Shown here: positions 22,640 through 33,400 of the stretch, piece by piece
Position numbering within the stretch: the first letter of the stretch is position 1
Layout: each line of letters starts with the position of its first letter
Made by a program: the position numbers and the translations under genes
Assembly (NCBI RefSeq): GCF_018991925.1
Contig: NW_024735516.1
Span: 596,001 to 660,000 of the forward strand
Direction of reading: 5' to 3'
Length of the DNA stretch: 64,000 nt
DNA from: Homarus americanus
Taxonomy: Eukaryota; Arthropoda; Malacostraca; Decapoda; Nephropidae
The notes under the pieces: model-generated
What the model was told of the DNA's origin: nothing
Database searches by the model: none
The model's input: the letters and a program-made list of their open reading frames with translations, nothing else

Positions 22640-22856
22640 TATTAAGTTTGTCACCTAGGTTGGTGAGTTTTGAGGTGACTAAAGAGGTCGATACGGGGCC
22701 GCAAGGTCGTCCACAGTCGTTGCACATGTGGAGGGCTGCATCTAGTGCGGGAGGGACGGTGGCAGCGTCTTTCCAGCATTGGAGCTTGTCTGCCTCGGTT
22801 TGCAGTCGGGTTAACTCGAAAGTATTGACACACCTTCTCGCGTGGTGCTCCTCCAA
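22640..22856 (-). mobile_element. LINE C-terminal zinc-finger tail remnant
   Basis: On the minus strand one frame reads ELTRLQTEADKL, then ALHMCNDCGRPCG. A neighbouring frame continues RIDLFSHLKTHQPR. Joined by a frameshift near 22700 this resembles the CxxCGRxC...RIGLxSHxRxH finger found at the C-terminus of many invertebrate LINE ORF2 proteins. No reverse transcriptase part is present. A short 5'-truncated and frameshifted relic. Confidence 0.5.
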
Positions 22857-22868
22857 GCGTTACGACCT

Positions 22869-22870
<2 letters not shown>

Positions 22871-22927
<57 letters not shown>
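22871..22927. repeat. (CA)n microsatellite
   Basis: Perfect CA run of 57 bases. Confidence 0.97.
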
Positions 22928-22929
<2 letters not shown>

Positions 22930-22994
22930 CCAGACCACTGAAGCCTCACAGGGCGGGAGGACGTTCACTTACATGTCATCTCCTCACCTCTCAT

Positions 22995-23190
22995 TCACCA
23001 CCAGCGTCTCCTTCTGTCACCATCACCATCACTATCACTGATACCAACACCGTCACCAACAATATCATTGACATTAACACTATCACTACCATCATCACTT
23101 AACACCATCACCAACTCTATCGTCATCACCAACACTTACCATCACCAACACTTACCATCACCAACACTTACCATCACCAACACCCCAATG
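22995..23190. repeat. CACCAT/CACCAACACTTACCAT repeats
   Basis: CATCAC trinucleotide-type repeats, then four copies of a CACCAACACTTACCAT unit. Confidence 0.85.
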
Positions 23191-23331
23191 AAGGTTATTA
23201 GTGGGAGGGAGTTGCAAACAGTAAACAAACCTACATCATCGACCTACATGCCGTATAATACACACAAACGTAAACAGACCTACATATTTATAAAGGGACA
23301 GACACAAGGCTGACAAGGGCTAAATTTACGT

Positions 23332-23709
<378 letters not shown>

Positions 23710-23973
23710 CAGCTAATCATAAAAAAATTCTCCAGGAAGTGTAATGTTTTATGTTCTTTAAGTCTGTGTACCACTTAACACGGGGTGACCTACACTGTGT
23801 GGGTGTACAGAGTTAATTATGTTTTGTAATTACTGTAAGGTGGAAGAACTGTTATTTAAAATGTTTTTTGAATATAAAAATAAAATAAACAAAGTCAAAC
23901 GCCTTCAGGAGTTTAAAATGAAACATATCTAAGCGGGGCCCAGCTACGGTACAGATTAATTTGCATTTGCCCG

Positions 23974-24002
23974 TGATTAATAATAATAATAATAATAATA
24001 AC

Positions 24003-24043
<41 letters not shown>

Positions 24044-24053
24044 CAATAATAAC

Positions 24054-24120
<67 letters not shown>

Positions 24121-24121
24121 T
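23974..24121. repeat. (AAT)n microsatellite
   Basis: AAT repeats with rare AAC and AAA interruptions, about 148 bases. Confidence 0.97.
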
Positions 24122-24696
24122 AGTACTACGACTAATATAATGTTGCGTCAGACGTGTTTCAATCCGCCTTGCGTCACTCTCATGGTCATAAATTATGTAA
24201 CTCACGGTAAAATGTAATCATAAAGATCGTGGTTTAGTTATTAAATATGAGACTATAATAAATCATCGTAACACTTTTTTATTCTTGTTGACATAATAAC
24301 CTTTTAATCACAAAATATTATAACTAAAACATTTTCCATCATCGTTGTCACTCCTTCACTTATTTAAACACGATTATTTCTAAAATTTTCTTATTACCCC
24401 TCGAAAAAAATATTCGGTATTTGCGATGAACGAATCTTAGTAAAAAAAAAAAAATCTGACTATTAATCACCAAAAAAAATATGAAACGAGTCACTTTTAA
24501 TTTATGGCGAGCGAAGACTGGTAAAAGAGTTTATTAAAATTATGAAACTCACAAATGTACTGTCATATCTTTGTTGACAGTAAAATAGTGATGAATAATA
24601 TTGAGAACAGCCAGAGTTGTTATGAGGAGGTCGAGTGGTACCACCCTCACCACGCACGCTCCAGCAACACACTACTTACCCGTCTTCCTCACCACC
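24122..24696. other. AT-rich unique sequence
   Basis: No recognised exon or element; several A-runs of seven to twelve bases. Confidence 0.5.
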
Positions 24697-24800
24697 ACAC
24701 CCCAGGCAACTCATCACCACTACTACTACCACCACCTCACCCCAACACCACCCCAGGCAACTCATCACCACTACTACTACCACCACCACAACACTCACTA
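24697..24800. repeat. Two-copy tandem repeat
   Basis: Two copies of a roughly 51-bp segment containing CCCCAGGCAACTCATCACCA and CTACTACTACCACCACC. Confidence 0.85.
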
Positions 24801-24842
24801 CCTCACCTCCTTAAACGCCAGACACTAGTATCCCTAGCATTG

Positions 24843-25125
24843 TAGCAGTACCAGGTGTACACAGGTGACACTAGCAGTACCAGGTGTACACAGGTGACAC
24901 TAGCAGTACCAGGTGTACACAGGTGACACTAGCAGTACCAGGTGTACACAGGTGACACTAGCAGTACCAGGTGTACACAGGTGTCACTAGCAGTACCAGG
25001 TGTACACAGGTGACACTAGCAGTACCAGGTGTACACAGGTGACACTAGCAGTACCAGGTGTACACAGGTGTCACTAGCAGTACCAGGTGTACACAGGTGA
25101 CACTAGCAGTACCAGGTGTACACAG
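24843..25125. repeat. 29-bp minisatellite
   Basis: Ten nearly identical units with core GCAGTACCAGGTGTACACAG. The only frequent variant is GACACT/GTCACT. Confidence 0.97.
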
Positions 25126-25440
25126 CAAAGTAATTAACCTACCATAACCTTATTAAGCTGCATAGGGTAATTAGCCTAAAGTAGAGAAATTGGTTCACTC
25201 GACAGGTAAGTGAAGACTCAGTCTACCACTAGAGTATAATGAACTAACCCACTGAGTGACATAACATAATCCCTTTAGTACGACGACACCTGAGTAGTGT
25301 TCACTTGGCAGCAGAGGAAACACACGAGTACACTTGTCTCTGTGTATGTACGTTATCGTACTCAAGGGGTAAAATTATCTTGTCATTCATCTGCAGATGA
25401 CCGTCAGCGGTGTTGTTGACGTTTTAGTAAGAACTCTTAA
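25126..25440. other. Unique sequence
   Basis: No coding support. A consensus donor ACAG|GTAAGTGAAG occurs on the plus strand near 25205, but the preceding sequence is closed in all frames. Confidence 0.5.
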
Positions 25441-25450
25441 CTAACCGGAG

Positions 25451-25700
25451 AGATGACGATGGTAGATGACGTCATTGACCCTCGTGACGTTAGGGATAAC
25501 ATCAAACAATAGATGACGTCACTGTTCCTCGAAACGTTAGGGGTAATTACAACACAAAGCAAGAAATTACGTCACCGATCTTCGTGACGTCAGGGATCTA
25601 AAAAAACGAGATGATATCACTGATCCTCGCGACGTCAGGCATCATAACAATAAACAAGAGATGACATCACTGAACCTGGTGACGTCAGAGGTAATAACAA
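25451..25700. promoter_or_regulatory. ~50-bp tandem repeat of CRE-type TGACGTCA sites
   Basis: Five degenerate units of about 50 bases, each with a GATGACGTCACTGAT-like half and a CGTGACGTCAGGGAT-like half. The CREB/ATF palindrome TGACGTCA is perfect at 25467-25474, 25514-25521, 25585-25592 and 25680-25687. One-mismatch versions lie at 25485, 25567 and 25630. On the minus strand the block starts about 30 bases downstream of a candidate first coding exon (25719-25755), that is, inside its first intron. A regulatory function is inferred. Confidence 0.5.
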
Positions 25701-25718
25701 AACACGGGCTGTACTCAC

Positions 25719-25755
25719 CCCTCTTGAGAGTGGATCTAGTGGAAGCACGAACCAT
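25719..25755 (-). CDS. Candidate first coding exon (12 codons)
   Basis: On the minus strand CCACCATGG gives an ideal Kozak start at 25755. The frame reads MVRASTRSTLKR and ends one base into the next codon at the strong donor G|GTGAGTAC, whose GT starts at 25718. An in-frame TAG lies nine codons before the first possible upstream sense codon, so this ATG is the first in its frame. The following intron contains the CRE-type repeat. The peptide is short and basic and identifies no family. It could equally be a chance combination, but start context and donor are both close to consensus. Confidence 0.42.
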
Positions 25756-25974
25756 GGTGGAAGCTGCGTCGTCGGGTGAGTAGGAGTACCACTAGTAGGG
25801 GCGGACAGGCACTGGCTTACAGGAGCACTAGCTTAAGAGAGGCACTGGTGCACTACAGTAGCGGCGGGGGTACAGCACTAGACCCCTGGTGACGGAGGCG
25901 CTGTAGAAGACGTCCGGGAAGCTGAGTTAAGGCGGTGGTGGTTGAGAGGGTGGGGGGGGAGAGATGTCACTTAC

Positions 25975-26102
25975 TGCTGCAGATGGTGGTTGTGGCGAGT
26001 TGATAGTGGTAGTAGCGGTGGTGGTGGGAGTGGTGGTAGCCAGCCCGTGTGTGACCCTCACACAACCCCGGGGGCACCAACACGGCCACACCGCCATCCA
26101 CA
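25975..26102 (-). other. Candidate internal or 5'-UTR exon
   Basis: Minus-strand acceptor TTTACTTTGTTCAACAG ends at 26103, and a donor GCA|GTAAGTGAC has its GT at 25974, bounding 128 bases of GC-rich sequence. Two frames are open. One gives a His/Tyr-rich peptide (HHSHHHRYYHY), the other a Thr-rich one after CWCPRGC. Neither is a known domain. It lies 220 bases upstream, on the same strand, of the candidate ATG exon, so a 5'-UTR exon is one reading. Confidence 0.35.
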
Positions 26103-26151
26103 CTGTTGAACAAAGTAAAGTTCAGTGTTAATGAGATCAAACAAATAATGT

Positions 26152-26264
<113 letters not shown>

Positions 26265-26374
26265 GTATCATTGCCATATAATATAAACCCCCTGATAGTA
26301 CTGACCTCATAATATTTCGTGTTTCTTTCATAAGTTGGTCTTTCTGGGTGGTGGTTTATATTAACGAAGTAGAT

Positions 26375-26380
<6 letters not shown>

Positions 26381-26426
<46 letters not shown>
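26381..26426. repeat. (CT)n microsatellite
   Basis: Perfect CT run of 46 bases. Confidence 0.97.
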
Positions 26427-26427
<1 letters not shown>

Positions 26428-26771
26428 AAATTAACATCCTGAGGGAGGAGGAAGTGAGATTGTCATCATCTCCTCACCACGGCGGTCTCAGCGTAAGATC
26501 GGCCATATCTTGACCCACCCTGTGTCAAGTCACTAAATGAATCATTCAGGGTCTTACGTTGCTTCTAAAGACAATTCACCGTTAGAGTTGGGAAAAGGTA
26601 AGACTATTGCAAGGCACGTTTATTCCTTTAAGTATACAACCAGGATCTTGGCCTGGTGGCTTGAACACAGAGAGAGTCGTAGCTGATGCAGGGGAGAGCC
26701 CGTATAATCAGGGTAGGAGGAGAGGCAGAGAGATGGAAGAGGAAGGGAGGGGGGCAGGGGAGCAGAGAGGG

Positions 26772-26807
<36 letters not shown>

Positions 26808-27000
26808 GTTCTGGTGTTGCTGGATGGAACCATAGACTCTCAGGTCGTTCCTTTGTCAAGGTCAGAGTCAATGGTTTCAAGTAGATAGCAGTCTATTCTA
26901 GCTCCAATAATATGAACACCTTTGACGATATGGGTGAAGGTCAAGGGTGAGAGGTCAAGGTGAGGTCAGGGTGAGGGGGTCAAGGGTGAGGGGTCATTAA
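26427..27000. other. Unique sequence with GA run
   Basis: (GA)n at about 26775-26803 and a few GGTCAAGGGTGAG units at 26937-26995. Nothing else is recognised. Confidence 0.55.
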
Positions 27001-27192
27001 TGATCAAGTGGGAGACACAAGGAGGACATATACAGTAAAGATTATCTGCCTGGAGACTTATAATAAACAATGTTTTGTCTTAAAAAAACAATCATTCAAT
27101 GATCAAGTGGGAGACACAAGGAGGACATATACAGTAAAGATTATCTGCCTGGAGACTTATAATAAACAATGTTTTGTCTTAAAAAAACAATC
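27001..27192. repeat. Perfect 99-bp tandem duplication
   Basis: Two head-to-tail copies (27001-27099 and 27100-27192). All 93 bases of the second copy match the first, starting TGATCAAGTGGGAG and ending AAAAAAACAATC. The identity implies a recent duplication or an assembly artefact. Confidence 0.95.
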
Positions 27193-28025
27193 GACAACGA
27201 GAAGCCTTAACACTGCCCCGCCCTTCACTATACTGTACTTCAAGTTATGGACAGTATATACACAACGATTACTCAGTGTATACTGTACTGTACATATATC
27301 TCCTGTTGTTATTAATTCCATGTATTCTCCCTTATCATTACGGCAGTCTTGGGAATACTGTATCATGTAAGTAAACGTTATTAACCAAATATATTAACAC
27401 TTAAATTCAACTTTCAACTCTAAATCAAATCCAGTAGTAGTTATGTAAAGTAGGAGGACACTACAACTCTCTGATCACCATCTATTGAGAGAAATGTACA
27501 GTACAAGAGTGGCGTCTCCTGCCGTAAGAGAGGTGGCGTTGTTTGGCTGCAGTTAAAGTGACTTTGAGAACTAACTCTGGGTTCGTCTTCGTATAATTGT
27601 AATTTTAGTTTTCCCTTTCCAAATAAAAGCAGTTTGTTAATCCCTGAATTAACTGTTACATATATAAACACAATTGCAAATACGGTAATCAGTAACATCA
27701 AAGGTTCGCTGTAGAGTAATAATCACACATAATATTATATAATAAAAAAGAATAATTTACGGATAGAGATGATGAGACGATTAAAAGCAAAAAAAGATTA
27801 ATACCTTTCTAAATTCGTCTTGTAAAACTTTCCATTACCAATTCTTTCTTTAAAGTTTCTGTACCTCTTAATCCACCACCACACACCAGTAGAAGGGGGG
27901 GGATAGAATTAAAATTACTTTAGTTAGGGATACACGGATAACGTTTTCTCTAATGCACAAAAAATCTCTATTGCTCGGCATAACTCATGTATTTTGTCTT
28001 AAGGGGTACTGGCCTTTCACGTGAA
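27193..28025. other. AT-rich unique sequence
   Basis: Apart from the doubtful small ORF, nothing is recognised. A G9 run occurs at about 27895. Confidence 0.5.
27441..27698 (-). CDS. Small ORF with hydrophobic N-terminus, doubtful
   Basis: An 85-codon frame from ATG 27698 with a hydrophobic start (MLLITVFAIVFIYVTV) that could be a signal peptide or anchor, then a basic stretch and a polar tail. It is free of simple repeats. No homology is recognised and no promoter or splice context is visible. A frame of this size is expected by chance in AT-rich DNA. Confidence 0.15.
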   Translation of the reverse strand: MLLITVFAIVFIYVTVNSGINKLLLFGKGKLKLQLYEDEPRVSSQSHFNCSQTTPPLLRQETPLLYCTFLSIDGDQRVVVSSYFT

Positions 28026-28150
28026 ACCACTAAAACACCCCTACACTACATCCACTACAACACCCCTACACCACAATACCCTTACACTACACACCCAGTA
28101 CATCACACCTACACAACACCACCCCCACATTACACACCCACTACACACAC
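28026..28150. repeat. CACTACACACCC-type degenerate repeat
   Basis: Short units of ACACCCCTACACTACA type. Confidence 0.8.
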
Positions 28151-28255
28151 TGTTCACCACAATCTTGAAAGTTTCCCAGAATATTTCGTGTATTTTATAA
28201 GGAGCCAAACTAGTGCCCAGACCCGATACGTCAGAGTGAAATTGATAATGTATAT

Positions 28256-28318
28256 AGATAAATAAATAAAGATAAATAAATAAATAAATAAATACAGAGA
28301 GAGAGAGAGAGATAGAAA
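28256..28318. repeat. (AAAT)n and (GA)n microsatellites
   Basis: AAATAAAT run to about 28294, then GA run. Confidence 0.92.
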
Positions 28319-28870
28319 GATACACCAGATACTAATTGTCCTTCAATAAATTCGTCAACCAAATACACATTGGTTCTGCATGTACAACAGTCTATAGAAT
28401 GTGCAGGTATACAAACAATGGTAAATACTAAGTCGATTTAACCAATGGTATCCCAAGATAGCCATTAAATGTTAATCTCTATAACTGTGGTTCATTTGTG
28501 GGGTTGATGTAACTAATTCAAATAATATTAAATTCACTTGTGACTAATTCTAAGAGGTCGATGGGTCACTTGCACGACGTAGATTTTAATAAAGGAAAAA
28601 AAAACATGAAAAGTTTATTAAAATTTGAAAAACCCATAAAAAAAAATAACGTTGTTTTAATCTGACGTAACACCCTCTCAGACAGCCGAGGACTCAATGA
28701 CCTACTTAACCTAACCAGACAGTAGTAGGAACACGTGTGGCCTTTTGAAGAGCTGTAAACAACCAATCATGGCCAGAGTGGTTTTAACGTAATACCACAT
28801 TATCAATCTTCCTGTCTCCACTATAATACCTAAGACTATAACAACACTCAAACATTAACTTCACGTTGAT
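28319..28870. other. Unique AT-rich sequence
   Basis: Nothing recognised in about 550 bases. Confidence 0.5.
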
Positions 28871-28947
28871 CTGATCTGGTCGGGTCGGGTTCTGGTCTGG
28901 TCTGGTCTGGTCTGGTCTGGTCGGGGTCTGGTCTGGTCTGGTCTGGT
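28871..28947. repeat. (GGTCT)n pentanucleotide repeat
   Basis: About fifteen GGTCT/GGTCG pentamers. Confidence 0.94.
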
Positions 28948-29032
28948 TCGGTTAATGAGTAATATATATATAGCGTAGAGTTAACCGTGAAACCAATAAG
29001 CCTATATTAGAATTATTCATTGTGTTATTTGT

Positions 29033-29190
29033 GGCAGGCAGGGCGTAAGGGCAGGTGGGAAGTGGCAGGTGTGGGTGTAAGGTGGGTGGCAGATGTGACG
29101 GCAGGTGTGTGTGGGCAAGGTGTGTGGGTGTGGCAGGGGGTGCAGCAGGTGTGGGTGTGCAGCAGGTGGGGGCAGCAGGTGGGTGTGGCC
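29033..29190. repeat. G-rich CAGGTGTGGGTG minisatellite
   Basis: Degenerate units of GCAGGTGTGGGTGT and related forms. Confidence 0.85.
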
Positions 29191-29229
29191 GTCATTTACT
29201 AACAAACTGACTCACCAGGGGCCAGCATT

Positions 29230-29728
29230 ACAGAAGAGGGAAGAGCTTGGGGAGCGGGGATGGGGGAAGGAAGAGGGGTAGGAGTAGGGGGGGTATAGGG
29301 GGTAGGGGGGGTAGTAGAGGGGAAGGCAGAGGAAGGGCAGAGGGGAAGGGTGAGGGGAAGGGGTAGAGGGAAGGGGTAGAGGGGAAGGGTAGGGGTAGAG
29401 GAAGGTAGAGGGAAGGGGTAGGGGTAGAGGAAGGGAAGAGGGAAGGGTAGGGGTAGAGGGAAGGTTGAGGGGAAGGGGTAGAGGAAGGGGTAGGGGAAGT
29501 AGGGGAAGGGGTGAGGAAGTAGGGAAGGGGTAGGGGAAGGGTGGGGGAAGGGCAGAGGGAAGGGTGAGGAAGGGTAGAGGAAGGGGGGTGGAAGGGTAGG
29601 GGAAGGGGAAGGCAGGGGGAAGGGAAGGGCAAGGGGAAGGGGGGGAAGGGTAGGGGTTGAGGGACAAGAAGTTGAGGGGAAGGGTAGGGGAAGGGGTAGG
29701 GGGAAGGGGTAGTGGGAAGGGGTAGAGG
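29230..29728. repeat. Polypurine G-rich minisatellite
   Basis: Units of GGGGTAGAGGGAAGG type. The plus strand is almost free of C. It has strong G-quadruplex and triplex potential. The long Pro/Leu/Ser-rich minus-strand frames are repeat artefacts. Confidence 0.95.
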
Positions 29729-29779
29729 ATCAGTCCCGGAATTAAATATCCTCCCCATCTTTAGCCTGATTATCCTTTA

Positions 29780-29900
29780 CACCTGGTGGGTACCTACTTA
29801 CCTACCTACCTACCTATCAATTTACCTATATATCTACTAACCTGCCTTATTCTTGACCTACCTGCCTATTTACCTTTTTTTACCTACCCAATTTGTCTAC
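29780..29900. repeat. (TACC)n-derived repeat
   Basis: TACC tetramers degrading into TACCTATT-type units. Confidence 0.85.
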
Positions 29901-30072
29901 CTACGAACCTAGTTACTGTACTGTGAGTGAGTGGGGATGAGTACTGTAAGTGAGTGGATGAGTGAGTGAGTAAATGAGGGTGAGTAAGGGGAGACCTTGA
30001 CCTTAATGTGAGGGAAGAAGACTCACTTGCCTCCAAATACCAGAGGAAAGGTCACCACACCTTTTGTACATG

Positions 30073-30120
30073 AGGAAGGAAGGAAGGAAGGAAGGAAGGA
30101 AGGAAGGAAGGAAGGAAGGA

Positions 30121-30154
<34 letters not shown>
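30073..30154. repeat. (GGAA)n and (GA)n microsatellites
   Basis: Twelve GGAA tetramers to 30122, then a GA run. Confidence 0.96.
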
Positions 30155-30156
<2 letters not shown>

Positions 30157-30255
30157 TTCCCTCACAAAGATTAATAAAGAACCATTAGCGCAGTCGAAAG
30201 TAGACAACCACAATAGCTACCCAGAGGCACCCCGGGTAAACACAAAAGAACCCCC

Positions 30256-30347
30256 AGTTTAGTTTAGTTTAGGTTAGGTTAGGTGAAGGTAAGGTTAGGT
30301 TAGGTTAGGTTAGGTGAAGGTTAGGTTAGGTTAGGTTAGGTAAGGGA
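30256..30347. repeat. TTAGG-type array
   Basis: GGTTA/TTAGG pentamers with GTGAA variants. Confidence 0.93.
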
Positions 30348-31000
30348 TCCTCTGTGAATGAACGCCACTGACCTACACACAACTATCGACCACTGGCCTA
30401 GAACGATCCCTCGGGAGGCTTATCTCAGGGTGATCACTGACCTGTAACAAAGCAAATGTAACCCCAATATCTTTCTTCTTTTCTCTGTCTTCACACTTAA
30501 GTAGATTTTACATATAATCCTCACCCAACTAATGCCTGGCCATGTGATAGTGTAAGGGCGGAAACGATCTTCCGGCTCGTTACCGCTGCTAACTCTCGTT
30601 TGCTGGTGCAGACGACACTTGGGGTGGTTGAACAGAGGTGAGAACGGCAGCGACTATCTGGGTCACAGGCAGATTCAACCCAGCCGCCATACAGTCACTA
30701 TCTAGCTACCCCGCTGTTCGTCAAATTCTGGCTGTGATCTCATCATAGGTCCTGGACTCGTGGGCTGTGTCCCCAGACCTTCACCTATAGATTGTCAATT
30801 CTCTGGTCATCCACCACCACCACGACCGTCAATTCATCTCATTCCGTCTGTGCCCCGGTGTTCTCCTGCCATTTCAAGACAATCGGCTGCTGTCGCTCGA
30901 GTGTGGAGTTGAATGGACGCTTCCCTACCCTGAGTGTGCATCACGTGTTCCATAACCTTCCCCCAGGGCCACTGCCTTAGGAAATATCTGTTCATTATTT
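30348..31000. other. Unique sequence of moderate GC
   Basis: No supported gene. A possible 26-base microexon (acceptor TTTGCTGGTGCAG, donor AGAG|GTGAGA) lies on the plus strand near 30612-30637, but there is no coding evidence. Confidence 0.45.
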
Positions 31001-31002
31001 GA

Positions 31003-31200
31003 TTCTATGGTTGTTTGATTCCATTAATTGCTGACTCCCCTTTATTGTTCGATTCTATCAATTGTTGACTCCATTTAATTGTTTGAATCCATTAATTGCT
31101 GACTCCCATTATTTGTTTGATTCGTTTAATTGTTTTCTTCCCTTAATTGTTTGACTCCATTAACTGCATTAATTGTTTGACTCCAGTAATTATTTGATGT
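31003..31200. repeat. Degenerate ~25-bp minisatellite
   Basis: About seven diverged units of TTGTTTGATTCCATTAATTG followed by CTGACTCCC. Confidence 0.85.
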
Positions 31201-31316
31201 TTGTTGAGTGGTGTCAGAGTTTTGTGTTATATTTTTTATAGTAAAGAGATGTCAATCTCAAACGGTTGTTTGTTATTCCTCAGAAAACCATGGTCCTTGA
31301 CTTTCCTTTATTAAGG

Positions 31317-31420
31317 CCTTTACAGATAGGGTTAAAAAAAGTCATAGAACTCACACATTTTACCATACCTTTACAGATAGGGTTAAAAAAGTCATAGAAC
31401 TCTCACATTTTACCATAGTC
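31317..31420. repeat. ~53-bp tandem duplication
   Basis: Two copies of ACCTTTACAGATAGGGTTAA plus GTCATAGAACTC and ACACATTTTACCATA, differing at a few bases. Confidence 0.9.
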
Positions 31421-31499
31421 AGTTTATTCACCAATATAATAAAAGACATTCAGCCGTTTTCTCGTGATACGCAGAAAAAAAATCATAAAATTTTCAATA

Positions 31500-31617
31500 T
31501 AAAAAAACTCACAAATTATACAGAATTCCCTGACTTTTTTCTGACTTTTTCCAAACACAATTTTTCCCTGACCTGCCCCCAAAAATCCCAGACTTTTTCT
31601 TATCAGCGGCATCCCTG
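31500..31617 (-). mobile_element. Possible hAT-like terminus
   Basis: The plus strand ends CAGCGGCATCCCTG at 31617, which reads CAGGGATGCCGCTG on the minus strand, a hAT-style terminus. It is preceded by TTCCCTGACTTTTT/TTTCCCTGACC repeats often seen inside such non-autonomous elements. The other end was not found, so this is low confidence. Confidence 0.3.
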
Positions 31618-31624
31618 TTATATT

Positions 31625-31830
31625 AAGGGGGAGGGGGCTACCTCAAGGGGTGAAGGGTAGGAGGTGGGTTGGGTAAAAGTAGGGGGTGGGGTGAGGAAGG
31701 GGTGGGTCGGGGTGAAGGAGAGAAGGGGAAGGAAAAGTGCAAGAGTTGGGGTGTGAGAGGGGAGAGAGAAGGGGGTAAGGGTGAGGGAAGGGTAAGGGTG
31801 GGGGAGGAGGGTAAGGGTGGTGGGCTAAGA
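31625..31830. repeat. G-rich purine minisatellite
   Basis: Degenerate GGGGTGAGGAAGG/GGGTAAGGGTG units. Confidence 0.9.
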
Positions 31831-31931
31831 TCAATAAGACAATATAGTAATTACATCACATTGTTCCTTCCTCTACCTGTCTCCTTTATTACCTCCTTTA
31901 CTTTATTACCTCCCCTTTAATACATCAATAA

Positions 31932-32282
31932 ACTACTACTACTACAACCACTACTATCAATAATAATAATAATAACGATAATAATAATAATAACAATAAT
32001 AATAATAAAAATATAAATAATAATAAAAATAATAATAATAAAAACAATAATAATAAAAATAATAATAATAACGATGATAATAATAAAAACAATACTATTA
32101 ATAATAATGATAATAATAACAATAAAAATAATAATAATAAAAATAATAATAATAACGATAATAATAATAAAAAATAATAACTAATGATAATAATAATAAT
32201 AACGATAATAACAATAATATTATAATAATAATAATAATAATAACAACAAAAACAATAATAATAATACTGTAATAATAATAAT
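31932..32282. repeat. (AAT)n compound microsatellite
   Basis: AAT repeats mixed with AAC, AAAA and GAT units over 350 bases. Confidence 0.95.
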
Positions 32283-32287
32283 GGTAT

Positions 32288-32356
32288 CAGTAGACAGGTG
32301 TGGCAGCCATCATGACAGGTGTGGCAGCCATCATGACAGGTGTGGCAGCCATCATC
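32288..32356. repeat. 21-bp triplicate
   Basis: Three copies of GACAGGTGTGGCAGCCATCA. Confidence 0.93.
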
Positions 32357-32454
32357 TTACCTCACATATATGTTGTATCAAGACGTCTGTGCCAGCATCA
32401 CATCCTCCACACCTGTAACAACACACAACTTTATTAACAATAAGTGCTTCCATA

Positions 32455-32652
32455 CCTGGGGGTGGGAGTAGGGGTGGGGTGGGAGCAGGGTGCAGAGTGG
32501 GGGCAGGGTGGGGGTGGTGTGGGGGGTGGGGCTGGGGGTGGGGTGGGGGTCAGGGCAGGGTGGAAGGTGAGGGTGGGGCAGGGGTGGGGTGGGGGGGGGT
32601 GGGGCAGGGTGAAGGTGTGGGGTGGGGGTGGTGTGGGGTGGGGTAGGGTCAG
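32455..32652. repeat. G-rich GGGGTGGG minisatellite
   Basis: Units of GGGGTGGGG with GCAGGGTG interruptions; no plus-strand C except in GCAGG/GGCAG. G-quadruplex prone. Confidence 0.93.
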
Positions 32653-32708
32653 CCACACTATTAACATTTTCAACTCGTTTATGTAATATGTCGGTTAGGG
32701 CGACTGAC

Positions 32709-32812
32709 ACTTCCTCCTCCCCCCCTTCCTTTCCTCCCTATCCCCTCCTTTCCTTTCCTCATTTCCTTCCTTCATCCCTCCTCTCCCCCCTCCTTCCTTC
32801 TCTCTTCATCCA
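32709..32812. repeat. Pyrimidine-rich tract
   Basis: CCTCC/CCTTTCC-type low-complexity sequence. Confidence 0.85.
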
Positions 32813-32864
32813 CTGAATCCGTCACTAGCTGGGATACAGGGTATACCTTCAAGAGTTTACTCAT

Positions 32865-33400
32865 TAAGCTGTTTACCAGAGTGAGAGTGTTTACCTCCAG
32901 GTAAGTGTTTACACACCAGAGTGAGAGTGTTTACCAGGTGAGTGTGTTTACCAGGTGAAAGTGTTTACCAGGTGAGAGTGTTTACCGAAATTATGTTTAC
33001 CAGGTAGTGTTTACCAGGTGAAAGTGTTTACCAGAGTGAGAGTGTTTACACAGGTGAGAGAGTGTTTACCAGGTGAGAGAGTGTTTACCAGGTGAGAGTG
33101 TTTACCAGGTGAGAGTGTTTACCAAGTGAGGGAAAGTGTTTACCAGGTGAGAGTGTTTACCAGGTGAGAGTGTTTACCAGGTGAGAGAGTGTTTACCAGG
33201 TGAGAGAGTGTTTACCAGGTGAGAGAGTGTTTACCAGGTGAGAGAGTGTTTACCAGGTGAGAGAGTGTTTACCAGGTGAGAGAGAGAGAGCGTTTACCTG
33301 GTGAGGGAGAAGTTTACCTGGTGAGGGAGAAAGTTTACCTGGTGAGGGAGAAAGTTTACCTGGTCAAGGAGAAAGTTTACCTGGTCAAGGAGTGTACACG
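32865..33400. repeat. ~19-bp minisatellite of splice-donor-like units
   Basis: About 25 units of GTGTTTACCAGGTGAGAGA. Toward the 3' end they change to GTTTACCTGGTGAGGGAGAA. Around sixteen units contain the string CAGGTGAG or CAGGTGAA, which matches the 5' splice-site consensus on the plus strand. Confidence 0.96.

Noticed and set aside
30612..30637. 26-bp plus-strand microexon
   Set aside because: Acceptor and donor are acceptable but nothing around it supports transcription, and the strand differs from the better candidates.
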